Shown: positions 1-6,536 of the stretch, in pieces | How positions within the stretch are numbered: the first letter of the stretch is position 1 | Layout: each line of letters starts with the position of its first letter | NCBI GenBank assembly: GCA_002393895.1 | Contig: DGUE01000125.1 | Location: 1-6,536, forward strand | Source: Bacteroidales bacterium UBA4318 | GTDB lineage: Bacteria; Bacteroidota; Bacteroidia; Bacteroidales; UBA932 | Length of the DNA: 6,536 nt | Reading direction: 5' to 3' | Position numbers and translations under genes: made by a program | Notes under the pieces: model-generated | What the model was told of the DNA's origin: nothing | What the model saw: the letters and a program-made list of their open reading frames with translations, nothing else | Database searches by the model: none

Positions 1-943
1 TGCTGTTGCTGGGATAGTTGTAGTGCTTGGGGGATCCGATCGCCACGTTGCCACCGTTGTTGATGGGGGCGTAGAGGGTGGTGAAGGGGGATCCGATGCC
101 AACGTTTCCGCTGCGGTAGCGCACTGCGAAGATGATTTCGGCATTGCCTTCGTTGGCCTTGTCGAACACCGAAGCGTAGGGCACCATGGCAGCTCCCGAC
201 TTGGGGTCGCCACAGGCGGCAAGCACCTCGCCGAGCAAGTCGGCAGCCTTGGAGTACTTGGCATCGCCTGCCTTGTATTCGGTGGCATACACCTTTGCGA
301 GCATGGCCTTGGCCGCATTCATGTCGGCACGGCCGAGATCGGAGGCCTGCATCTTGGCGGGGAGAAGATTCCCGTCCACGATAGCCTCAAGGTCCTCTTC
401 TATGAGAGCCCACACATCCTCCACGGGAGAACGCTGCATGTAGCGGGCCTCATCGGCACCGGTCTTCTTTGTTACGATGAAAACAGGGCCCCAGAGGCGC
501 ACCAGGTCGAAATACATCCATGCGCGGAGGAACCTTGCCTCGCCCTCGAACTGGGCGCGGAGAGCATCGTCCTTCACAACCTCGAGGTTGGCGAGCACGG
601 TGTTAGCGCGGTTGACCACCACGTAAAGGGCATCCCAGTAGTCCTGTACCCAGGAATTGGCGGTGAGCACCACCAGCTGGTCCAGCTGCTCGATGAGCTT
701 GGAATCCTGGGAGGTGGAGTTGTTAACCCTCATGCGTGCGTTGTCCGTACGCAGTTCGGTCATCGCCCACTCGTTGTAGAGCACGTCGTACAGTCCGTTG
801 TACATGCCGATCACGAGGTTGTTCACGGAAGTTGCATCCTTCACATACTCGTCGGCAGCCACCTCGGAATAAGGGTACTGGTCCAGATTGCAGGAAACAA
901 GGCCCAGCACAGCGATCATCATAGGAATTATATATCTTTTCAT
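1..943 (-). CDS. SusD/RagB-family outer-membrane nutrient-binding lipoprotein (C-terminus cut off by window edge)
   Basis: This is the surface-exposed lid that captures substrate for the adjacent SusC transporter. The frame starts at ATG 943-941 and stays open to the window start, giving 314 residues; family members usually have about 500-600, so roughly 200 or more are missing. Residues 1-17 are a lipoprotein signal peptide (MKRYII, then a hydrophobic stretch) ending in the lipobox L15-V16-S17-C18, with Cys18 the lipidated residue. The SusD family signature is visible at 133-158 (EGEARFLRAWMYFDLVRLWG, followed by P-V-F-I-V-T). Two further segments fit the TPR-like helical fold: AAKAMLAKVYA at 210-220 and EIIFAVRY at 269-276. 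The start lies 12 bases after the susC stop with no visible Shine-Dalgarno, as is normal in this phylum. Co-transcription with susC is very likely. A short in-protein repeat (GNVxIGSP at 279-286 and 298-305) lies near the cut end. The family call is firm; the ligand is unknown. Confidence 0.95.
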   Translation of the reverse strand, partial: MKRYIIPMMIAVLGLVSCNLDQYPYSEVAADEYVKDATSVNNLVIGMYNGLYDVLYNEWAMTELRTDNARMRVNNSTSQDSKLIEQLDQLVVLTANSWVQDYWDALYVVVNRANTVLANLEVVKDDALRAQFEGEARFLRAWMYFDLVRLWGPVFIVTKKTGADEARYMQRSPVEDVWALIEEDLEAIVDGNLLPAKMQASDLGRADMNAAKAMLAKVYATEYKAGDAKYSKAADLLGEVLAACGDPKSGAAMVPYASVFDKANEGNAEIIFAVRYRSGNVGIGSPFTTLYAPINNGGNVAIGSPKHYNYPSNS

Positions 944-955
944 ATCGCTTCAGAA

Positions 956-3900
956 TTAGAATTTAACATCGACACCGAGGGTAACAGTGCTCGTGACGGG
1001 AAATCCGCCGCGCTGGTAGCCGGAGATCATAGGGGAAGAGTACTGCCCGGAAGTCATCCTGGATTCAGGGTTGACTCCCTTGTAGTCCTTGCTCCAAATG
1101 TAGGCCAGGTTGTTGCCTGTCAGATAGATACGCAGGCCGCCCAGCTTGCCCTTCAGGTCCTTTGAGCTGAAGGTGTAGCCCATGATGACGTTGCGCAGGC
1201 ACACGTACGAACCGTTCTGCAGGGGATAATCCGTAAGCAGCATGTCATAGCCTATCTTCATGTAAGGGACCTTGCCGCTGCCGGGATAATCGGCGCTGAC
1301 CCAGCGGTCCTTGAGGTAGGCAGTGTTGTACTTGTGCGACTCGTTGTAGTATACATCACCGTTGAAGACGGTCACTCCGGCCACTCCCTGGATCAGGAAG
1401 GAAAGGTCGAACTTGCCGTACTTGATGGTGTTGGTGAGGCCGTAGGAGAATCCGGGATAGGGATTTCCGAGGGCGATGCGGTCTTCGTCGTTGAGCACGC
1501 CGTCGCCGTTGGCATCCACTATGCGGAGTCCGCCAGGCACGTCAGCAGCAAAGTGGGGGTTGGCCTGGATCTCGGCGGTGGTGTTCCACACGCCGTCGGT
1601 CTTGAAGCCGTAGTACTGTATAAGAGGTTCGCCTACGCGCGCGATATAGTTCTCGCTGCGCTCACCCTGGGTGATGACCTGGCGTTCGCCGCCGATCTCG
1701 AGGAGTTTGTTGCGGGAAAGCGAGAAGTTGAAATCCGTGCTCCAGCTGAAGTCTTTACGGTTGATATTGAGAGTGTTGAGCTGGAACTCGACACCTGCAT
1801 TGCGCACGCGGCCGATGTTGTTCCAGTATTTGGTGAAGCCTGTGAACGACTGGGTGGGCTGCTCGAAGAGGAGGGCCCTGGTGATGGAGTAGTAGGCATC
1901 CACGCTGAAGTTGATGCGGTTGCGCAGAGCGCTGAAGTCCACACCGAAGTTGAATTCGTCGGTCTGCTCCCAGGTGATATCGGCATTTGCAAGAGTCGAG
2001 GAGTTGTTGGCCGTGCCGGAAACCAGGGCGCCGTTGCCGGAACCGGTTGCATAGTTGGCACCGCCGAGCACCTCGAGTGCGGAGAAGTAGTTCACGTTGT
2101 TGTTACCGGTGACACCGTAGGAAACCCTGAGTTTGAGGGTGTTGACCCAGTCGATGTGCTGCATCCAGGGCTCCTGGCTCACGCGCCAGCCCGCAGAGAT
2201 GGAAGGGAACCATGCGTTGCGGTTGCCGCGGGTGAAGAGCGAGGAACGGTCCAGACGGAGCGAAGCCGAGAGGAGGTACTTGTCGGCGAAGCTGTAGGTG
2301 GCACGGGCGAGGCCGGATTCCAGCACCTTGTCCGGATAGCGGAAGGTGCCGGTGCCGCTGCCGTTGCCGTTATTGCTGGCAGACAGGCTGAATACCGTGG
2401 CGGCATTCAGGGTGTGGATATCGTCCGTAGGGAATCCGGTACCGCTGAGGGAAACGCGCTGCACGCGGGTCTTCTCTGCAGTGTAACCTGCCAGGAGGTC
2501 CAGCTTGTGAGGGCCGCGCACCAGGTTGTAGGTGAGGGTGTTCTCGCTCAGCAGATCCACATACAGATAGCTGTTGAAGGTAGCGCTGCTGGGGGTTCCG
2601 TCCTTGAGGGCATTCAGGTTCTCATAGGAGTAGGAAGGATTGTAGCGGGCGTTGAAGCCGTTGGAGCTCTTGAACACCAGGCCCTTGGCGAGGGTAACCT
2701 CGAGATATGCGTTGCCCAGCCCGGACATGCTCTCGCTCCAGCGCTCGGTGTTGGCCATCACGCTCTTGGGGTTGTTGTTGGCGGAGTTGAAGGGGCTGAC
2801 CTTGCTGTCCCAGGTGGGGTTGCCGTATGCGTCGGGATCTCCCGTAGGAGTGGTAATCTGGTTGAAGTGGCTGCCGCGGGCGAACCCGGTGTATCCTCCG
2901 GTGAACTCGGTGGTCCAGTCGTTGTGACGCACGGGCAGGAAGGAAGGAGTGCGGTAGAAATCGATGAAGTTGTTGCGCGGGCGCTCGGTCTTGGAGTAGT
3001 TGGCTGCGATGTTGTAGCCGAACTTCACCTTGGGGCTGAGGTCCACATCCAGGCGGGTGCGCACAGAAAGTTTGTCGACAGAGTTCTGAAGCATGATACC
3101 CTGATCCTTGGTGTAGGATGCGGAGGTGTAGTAGCGCATGGTCTTGCGGCCGCCGGACACGGAGAACTGGGCATTGGTAATGCCGGTGAAGTCCCTGAGG
3201 CCTTCACGCTGCCAGTCGGTGGCGCCGATGTTCTGCTCCACCCATGCCGCAGCGCGGTCCTGGCCCTTGACGGCAGGCCCTCCCACAGACTCCTCGAACT
3301 CCTGCAGGCGCAGGTAGTCGGTGGCGGTGAGCAGGTCGTGAAGCTTGTAGGCGTATTTCATTCCCTGATAGACCTTTACGGAGTAGTGAGGTTCATCGGC
3401 CTTACCGCTCTTGGTGGTGATCATGATGACGCCGTTTGCTGCGCGGGAACCATAGATAGCCGCGGATGCAGCATCCTTCAGCACCTCGATGGACTTGATG
3501 TCCGATGCAAGCACCGTGGAAAGACCGTCGGGAACAGGATATCCGTCCACGATCACCAGGGGCGAGCTGTCGGCAGAGATGGAACCGGTGCCGCGGACGC
3601 GGATAACCGGCACCACACCGACCTCGGAGGTGGTATTATTGATAGTAAGACCAGCAATCTGACCCTGGAGGGCGGTGGCGACATCCGAAACTGGGATGTC
3701 TATCAGAGCGCCGTCGCCTTCAAGCTTGGAGATGGAACCGGTCAGGTGAGATTTCGCCTGGGTACCGTATCCCACCACCACTACGTCTTCGAGCAGATTG
3801 TCGTCGACGTTGAGACGGATATTGATGGTTGTGGATTTGCCGACCGGCCTCTCCTCGGCACGATACCCGAGGCAGGAGAATTCCAATACGGCATTCGCAG

Positions 3901-4090
3901 AAGGGACTGTGATGGAATAGTTACCATCCACGTCGGTGGCCGTGCCGGTGCTGGTGCCCTTGATCATCACGGATGCTCCGATCAGAGGCCCTTCATCATC
4001 GGTGACCACCCCCCTGACTACATGGCTCTGAGCGGCCATCATCAAGGGGAAAAGCGCCATAATAAGCGCCAAAAGCCTGTGTTTACGCAT
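956..4090 (-). CDS. SusC/RagA-family TonB-linked outer-membrane transporter
   Basis: This is a complete 1044-residue TonB-dependent transporter that imports a nutrient (glycan or peptide type, not identifiable here) across the outer membrane with its SusD partner. Residues 1-20 form a signal peptide (MRKHR, hydrophobic core, likely cleavage A20|Q21). Residues about 25-93 are a carboxypeptidase-regulatory-like beta domain, with V-R-G-V-V-T-D near 25-31. The plug follows, with the conserved EDVVVVGYGTQ at 101-111, PLVIVDGYPVP at 177-187 and the signature KDAASAAIYGSRAANGV at 205-221. The rest is a beta-barrel ending in VTLGVDVKF with a terminal Phe, typical of the barrel assembly signal. There is no STN domain before the plug, so direct signalling to an anti-sigma factor by that route is not expected. 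An EF-hand-like loop (D859-x-N861-x-D863-G, ending D870) lies in the barrel. Length is normal and no frameshift is seen. It is first in an apparent susC-susD operon, behind the promoter region at 4091-4217. Confidence 0.97.
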   Translation of the reverse strand: MRKHRLLALIMALFPLMMAAQSHVVRGVVTDDEGPLIGASVMIKGTSTGTATDVDGNYSITVPSANAVLEFSCLGYRAEERPVGKSTTINIRLNVDDNLLEDVVVVGYGTQAKSHLTGSISKLEGDGALIDIPVSDVATALQGQIAGLTINNTTSEVGVVPVIRVRGTGSISADSSPLVIVDGYPVPDGLSTVLASDIKSIEVLKDAASAAIYGSRAANGVIMITTKSGKADEPHYSVKVYQGMKYAYKLHDLLTATDYLRLQEFEESVGGPAVKGQDRAAAWVEQNIGATDWQREGLRDFTGITNAQFSVSGGRKTMRYYTSASYTKDQGIMLQNSVDKLSVRTRLDVDLSPKVKFGYNIAANYSKTERPRNNFIDFYRTPSFLPVRHNDWTTEFTGGYTGFARGSHFNQITTPTGDPDAYGNPTWDSKVSPFNSANNNPKSVMANTERWSESMSGLGNAYLEVTLAKGLVFKSSNGFNARYNPSYSYENLNALKDGTPSSATFNSYLYVDLLSENTLTYNLVRGPHKLDLLAGYTAEKTRVQRVSLSGTGFPTDDIHTLNAATVFSLSASNNGNGSGTGTFRYPDKVLESGLARATYSFADKYLLSASLRLDRSSLFTRGNRNAWFPSISAGWRVSQEPWMQHIDWVNTLKLRVSYGVTGNNNVNYFSALEVLGGANYATGSGNGALVSGTANNSSTLANADITWEQTDEFNFGVDFSALRNRINFSVDAYYSITRALLFEQPTQSFTGFTKYWNNIGRVRNAGVEFQLNTLNINRKDFSWSTDFNFSLSRNKLLEIGGERQVITQGERSENYIARVGEPLIQYYGFKTDGVWNTTAEIQANPHFAADVPGGLRIVDANGDGVLNDEDRIALGNPYPGFSYGLTNTIKYGKFDLSFLIQGVAGVTVFNGDVYYNESHKYNTAYLKDRWVSADYPGSGKVPYMKIGYDMLLTDYPLQNGSYVCLRNVIMGYTFSSKDLKGKLGGLRIYLTGNNLAYIWSKDYKGVNPESRMTSGQYSSPMISGYQRGGFPVTSTVTLGVDVKF

Positions 4091-4123
4091 ATAGAATAAT
4101 AAAAAGTTATTAGTTCTTCCTGG

Positions 4124-4153
4124 TTGCTAAAATTGGTTAACCAATTTATGCAA
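4124..4153. promoter_or_regulatory. 30-bp near-perfect palindrome, candidate operator at the susC start site
   Basis: The core AAATTGGTTAACCAATTT at 4130-4147 is an exact 18-bp palindrome centred between 4138 and 4139. After two mismatched base pairs the symmetry resumes with TTGC at 4124-4127 and GCAA at 4150-4153, so 13 of 15 base pairs match. It begins 3 bases downstream of the TATCTTTG -7 element and should cover the transcription start. With no loop in the core, a dimeric DNA-binding protein fits better than an RNA hairpin. A repressor site is the simplest reading, but the regulator is not in the window. The symmetry is seen directly; the operator role is inferred. Confidence 0.55.
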
Positions 4154-4156
4154 GAG

Positions 4157-4164
4157 CAAAGATA
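4157..4164 (-). promoter_or_regulatory. Candidate -7 element (TATCTTTG) of the susC-susD promoter
   Basis: Reading the minus strand, TATCTTTG is an exact match to the Bacteroidota housekeeping -7 consensus TAnnTTTG. It lies 66 bases upstream of the susC start codon, in the AT-rich 127-base gap after lnt. Transcription would begin a few bases downstream, near 4149-4152, giving a leader of about 60 bases. I see no good TTTG-type -33 box at the usual 19-21 base spacing: positions about 4184-4189 read TCGTAG on the minus strand. The promoter may therefore be weak or need an activator. A poorer match, TAACTTTT, lies closer to the gene at 4102-4109. Confidence 0.6.
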
Positions 4165-4166
4165 AT

Positions 4167-4196
4167 GAACTTATCTGTAATTCCTACGATAAGTTC
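4167..4196. promoter_or_regulatory. Inverted repeat 9-12-9 overlapping the -33 region, candidate regulator site
   Basis: GAACTTATC at 4167-4175 and GATAAGTTC at 4188-4196 are exact reverse complements separated by 12 bases, so the arm centres are 21 bp apart, about two helical turns. The repeat starts 2 bases upstream of the -7 element and occupies the place where a -33 box should be. It is not followed by a T-run on either strand, so it does not look like an intrinsic terminator of lnt. A protein dimer contacting one DNA face is a reasonable inference, with activator or repressor not decided. Confidence 0.45.
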
Positions 4197-4198
4197 GA

Positions 4199-4217
4199 AA
4201 AATAATAGAATTATTTT
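4199..4217 (-). terminator. Weak AT-only hairpin directly after lnt
   Basis: Immediately after the lnt stop codon the minus strand reads AAAATAAT, TCT, ATTATTTT: an exact 8-bp stem with a 3-base loop, its right arm ending in a T-run that extends one base further. The place is right for the end of the rluD-lnt unit. However, the stem is entirely A-T pairs and the T-run is part of the stem, so it would be a poor intrinsic terminator. It may be chance in AT-rich DNA. Confidence 0.25.
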
Positions 4218-5828
4218 CTATTTTTTGGAATTGAGCCCCCTGCCGGTGATTGCGAGGACGACTACGGCTGCCGCGAGAAGAAGGGCGAGGAACACGCAGA
4301 TCCGGCCGGTCATGTCCCCATAGCGCACGAAGAAAGTTTGCCGGGAGTTAAGGTTCACGCTTCCTTCCAGCACTGCGGGTTCCCACCATGGCGTGCTGGA
4401 AAGCACCTCACCGCGCTGGTCGATTATGGCGGAGATGCCCGTGTTGCCGCAGCGGGCAATGTCCCTGCGGGTTTCGATGGCCCTCAGGCAGGAGTAGCTG
4501 AAGTGCTGCCTGTAGCCGGGGGTATCACCCCACCAGGCATCATTGGTAATGACCGTCAGCAGTTTTGCGCCCTTGCGCACATAACCCGTGCAATACTCAC
4601 CGTAGACGGATTCGTAGCACACAGCGCATCCGACGGGGATATCTCCATAGTGAAGGCAGGATATCTCTTTCTGGGGAATGCAGCGGCCCATCACTCCTCC
4701 CAGTTTATCGTCCAGGGGAACGAAGATCTTCGGATACGGTGTGAGTTCGGTGCCCACCACCAGCTTGCTCTTGTGGAAGACCTCCGCCCGGCCGGAAGCA
4801 TCGGTCATGATGGCGGAATTATGGTTCTCCACCCATCCGTCGCCGTACTTGCGGGCAAGGATGGATGGTTTGCTGCGCTGGTTGAATATCTGATAGGTTG
4901 ATGCTCCGAAAAGAAGGCTTGCGCCAGGATGCACCGAAAGGAATTCCTGGAAGCTGCGGAAGCTGCGTCCGTCCTGGATGCGGTCCAGGAAGACATCTCC
5001 CGTGAAGGTCTCCGGGGCCAGAAGAAGGCCGTTCCACTCCCCTTCCGGGATGGCCTTACGGTAGAGCGAGAGCAACTCGGAGGTCTGCTCAGCCTGGCTC
5101 TTGCTGCTGAATTTCTCGTAAGGGTCGAAGTTGGGCTGGCCGATGATTACGTTCACCTGCCCCTCGCCGGCCTCTTCATAGTGGCGGTAGATATAGCCGG
5201 ATGCAGCGTAAGGAAGGACGAAGATTGAAAGCGCCCAGACCACCGCCGCGGCACGCGCCTTGCCGTTCCAATGCGCCCAATCCCCCTCCATGAAGGCCTT
5301 TATCATCAGGAAGATGGTGATGTTGCAGGCCCAGACCCAGGCGGAGCCGCCCAGGGTGCCGGTGAACTCATACCACTGGATGCTGCGGGTGCTCTGTGCG
5401 AAGGCATTCCCCAGCACCAGCCAGGGCCAGGAAATCTGCGCGCTCTGCAGATACCATCTCTCCCATGCAATCCAGGCCACTGCCAGGAAAATATAGGGCA
5501 GGATGCCCCTCAGATAGCGTTTTCCGAGGCGGAAGAGCCCGAAGACGAGGGACATCTGCAAGGCGTTCGCCAGGATTGCGAAGATGGCTCCTCCCAGCGT
5601 GGCGTTGGCCACCCACCAGGTGGTGATGGCATTCCAAAGCACGAAGAAGGAATAGTGCCAGATGCGGAAACGGCGCACGCCGTTGATGTCGGCAAAGTGC
5701 TCGGCGCAGAGAAGCGGCACCAGGCCGATGAGGGCCAGCCCGCCGCAATGGGGCACGAGCCAGGGAAGGCTCATCATCAGCGCCGACAGCAGCACGCAAA
5801 TCCACATGGCAAGTTTTATCCTGTTCAT
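4218..5828 (-). CDS. lnt: Apolipoprotein N-acyltransferase
   Basis: Lnt is an inner-membrane enzyme that moves a fatty acid from a phospholipid to the free amino group of the lipid-modified N-terminal Cys of lipoproteins, the last step of their maturation. The 536-residue protein is close to the usual length. Residues 1-212 are mostly hydrophobic with several membrane segments (about 6-25, 58-74, 79-97, 108-124, 163-180, 192-212). A nitrilase-type domain follows at about 222-495, and a final membrane segment lies at 509-528. The catalytic triad is visible: Glu273 in APETF, Lys353 in FHKSKLV, and Cys404 in CAVCYES. Glu361 (VGTE) and Glu406 match the conserved accessory glutamates. The conserved ITNDAWWGDTPGYRQH lies at 427-442. 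The ATG overlaps the rluD stop as ATGA at 5825-5828, which supports both the start and translational coupling. Nothing appears broken. The SusD protein encoded nearby is a predicted lipoprotein and thus a possible substrate, but only in the general sense. Confidence 0.96.
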   Translation of the reverse strand: MNRIKLAMWICVLLSALMMSLPWLVPHCGGLALIGLVPLLCAEHFADINGVRRFRIWHYSFFVLWNAITTWWVANATLGGAIFAILANALQMSLVFGLFRLGKRYLRGILPYIFLAVAWIAWERWYLQSAQISWPWLVLGNAFAQSTRSIQWYEFTGTLGGSAWVWACNITIFLMIKAFMEGDWAHWNGKARAAAVVWALSIFVLPYAASGYIYRHYEEAGEGQVNVIIGQPNFDPYEKFSSKSQAEQTSELLSLYRKAIPEGEWNGLLLAPETFTGDVFLDRIQDGRSFRSFQEFLSVHPGASLLFGASTYQIFNQRSKPSILARKYGDGWVENHNSAIMTDASGRAEVFHKSKLVVGTELTPYPKIFVPLDDKLGGVMGRCIPQKEISCLHYGDIPVGCAVCYESVYGEYCTGYVRKGAKLLTVITNDAWWGDTPGYRQHFSYSCLRAIETRRDIARCGNTGISAIIDQRGEVLSSTPWWEPAVLEGSVNLNSRQTFFVRYGDMTGRICVFLALLLAAAVVVLAITGRGLNSKK

Positions 5829-6536
5829 GCCTCTTCCTCCTCTTCCGGCATGTTGCCGGCATATTTACGCCACTTGTCGAGCAGCGCGGTCATATCTTCG
5901 GGAACAACGGAATCGAACTGCAGCCATTTCTTTGTGACAGGATGCTCAAAGCCGAGGGTTTTGGCATGCAGGGCCTGCCTGGGGCAGATCTCGAAGCAGT
6001 TCTTGATGAACTGGCGGTATTTCGAGTAGATGGTTCCCTTGCGTATCTCGGCGCCGCCGTAGCGCTCGTCGTTGAACAGAGGATGGCCGATGGATGCCAT
6101 GTGCACGCGGATCTGATGAGTGCGGCCTGTCTCCAGGCGGCACTCTACCAGTGTCACGAAGCCAAAGCGCTCCAGCACCTTGTAGTGGGTGACGGCATGT
6201 TTGCCCTGTTCAGGATCATCCGTCACGCGGAAGCGCAGGCGGTCGTTGGGGTCGCGGGTGATGTTCTTGTCGATCGTGCCTTCATCCTCTTTTATATCTC
6301 CCCATACGATCGCATGGTAGCATCTTTCGGTAGTGTGGTTGAAGAACTGCTTGGCCAGTTTCAGCTGCGCCTCGTCGTTCTTCGCTACCAGCAGCAGGCC
6401 TGATGTATCTTTATCGATGCGGTGCACCAAAATGCCGGCCTTTTCCGGATCTGCGGCGGTGTCGGTTGCGGTATCCGCTGCTCGAGCCGGCCTGACGGCC
6501 CCTCCCGTAAGCGGGCCCCTCCCACTACATCCGTGG
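5825..6536 (-). CDS. rluD: RluA/RluD-family 23S rRNA pseudouridine synthase (N-terminal part outside window)
   Basis: The enzyme converts uridines of large-subunit rRNA to pseudouridine. The visible C-terminal 236 codons include the catalytic motif VHRIDKDTSGLLLVAK, with the catalytic Asp codon at 6413-6415. Further on are ECRLETGRTHQIRVHMASIGHPL and F-N-D-E-R-Y-G-G, then CPRQALHAKTLGFEHP, all strongly conserved in the family. The protein ends in an acidic tail (PEEEEEA), and its stop overlaps the lnt start by 4 bases. The TTG at 6428-6430 is not a real start: it lies just before the catalytic motif and the frame is open upstream to the window edge. The 36 codons before the motif are unusual: they read HGCSGRGPLTGG and so on, then an Ala/Asp/Thr-rich stretch, where family members normally show the GTLVNAL-type segment. 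No S4 domain is visible, as expected from the cut. RluD rather than RluA or RluC is the likely subgroup, based on resemblance to Bacteroidales RluD. Confidence 0.9.
   Translation of the reverse strand, partial: HGCSGRGPLTGGAVRPARAADTATDTAADPEKAGILVHRIDKDTSGLLLVAKNDEAQLKLAKQFFNHTTERCYHAIVWGDIKEDEGTIDKNITRDPNDRLRFRVTDDPEQGKHAVTHYKVLERFGFVTLVECRLETGRTHQIRVHMASIGHPLFNDERYGGAEIRKGTIYSKYRQFIKNCFEICPRQALHAKTLGFEHPVTKKWLQFDSVVPEDMTALLDKWRKYAGNMPEEEEEA
6479..6536. repeat. GC-rich block with direct repeats and small hairpins inside the rluD frame
   Basis: GGCCCCTCCC occurs twice, at 6497-6506 and 6514-6523, a 17-base period. Between and beside them lie short inverted repeats: GGCC-TGAC-GGCC at 6489-6500 and CCCG-TAAG-CGGG at 6504-6515. 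This G/C composition and structure differ from the surrounding coding DNA and resemble a dispersed intergenic-type repeat unit. It runs to the window edge, so its outer end is unknown. That it is a mobile or dispersed repeat is inference; only the local repeats are seen. Confidence 0.4.

Noticed and set aside
23..1165. A 380-codon plus-strand frame across the susD-susC junction
   Set aside because: It is antisense to the well-supported SusD start and SusC end, with a His/Gly/Val-rich translation typical of a shadow frame.
1334..4099. A 921-codon open frame on the plus strand, antisense to susC
   Set aside because: The minus-strand frame is a clear full-length SusC protein with all family motifs. 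The antisense frame is open because of GC-biased codon use, and its translation shows no recognisable domain or normal composition.
4167..4196. The 9-12-9 inverted repeat as an intrinsic terminator for lnt
   Set aside because: No T-run follows the right arm on the minus strand (it continues ATTATCTTTG, the -7 box), and the loop is long; a regulator site fits better.
4091..4217. A small gene, riboswitch or invertible promoter in the intergenic region
   Set aside because: The 127-base gap has no convincing short coding frame and no recognisable riboswitch core, and its inverted repeats are only tens of bases apart and do not flank a promoter-containing segment as recombinase sites would.
5271..6403. 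Long plus-strand frames opposite lnt and rluD
   Set aside because: They lie opposite conserved coding sequence with intact catalytic motifs, and have no recognisable protein features or promoter.
6428..6430. TTG as the start codon of the pseudouridine synthase
   Set aside because: It sits one residue before the catalytic VHRID motif and would remove half of the catalytic domain; the frame is open upstream to the window edge, so the gene is simply cut.
1..6536. CRISPR array, tRNA, rRNA, transposase or phage genes
   Set aside because: No regularly spaced repeats, tRNA-like cloverleaf, rRNA signature or mobile-element protein was found on either strand.

Overview
The window comes from a member of the Bacteroidota, most likely a Bacteroidales gut or rumen lineage with fairly GC-rich coding DNA. 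The evidence is a SusC/SusD (RagA/RagB) outer-membrane nutrient-uptake pair, a Bacteroidota-type -7 promoter element (TAnnTTTG), no clear Shine-Dalgarno sequences, and RluD and Lnt proteins that resemble Bacteroidales versions. I cannot name a genus. All four genes lie on the minus strand, so transcription runs from high to low coordinates.

Layout in the direction of transcription. (1) From 6536 to 5825 is the C-terminal catalytic part of a pseudouridine synthase of the RluA/RluD family, cut by the window edge. The outermost part, about 6479-6536, is a GC-rich block of short repeats and small hairpins that reads in frame with the gene but does not look like RluD protein. (2) From 5828 to 4218 is apolipoprotein N-acyltransferase (Lnt). 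Its start codon overlaps the rluD stop codon as ATGA, so the two are probably co-transcribed and translationally coupled. (3) From 4217 to 4091 is a 127-base AT-rich intergenic region. It holds a weak AT-only hairpin after lnt, a 9-12-9 inverted repeat, a perfect TATCTTTG -7 element, and a 30-base near-perfect palindrome at the expected transcription start. (4) From 4090 to 956 is a complete SusC-family TonB-dependent transporter of 1044 residues. (5) From 943 to the window start is its SusD-family lipoprotein partner, starting 12 bases after the susC stop and truncated after 314 residues.

How the parts fit: SusC forms the barrel and SusD the surface lipoprotein lid that captures a glycan or peptide-like nutrient. 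No enzyme gene from the same locus is visible, so the substrate cannot be inferred. The only link between the two gene groups is general: Lnt performs the last acylation step in lipoprotein maturation, and SusD is a predicted lipoprotein. They appear to be separate transcription units.

The genes belong to known families, and I found no clear evidence of a new multi-gene system. The points most worth a second look are the two nested inverted repeats in the susC promoter region and the repeat-like insertion in the variable loop of rluD.
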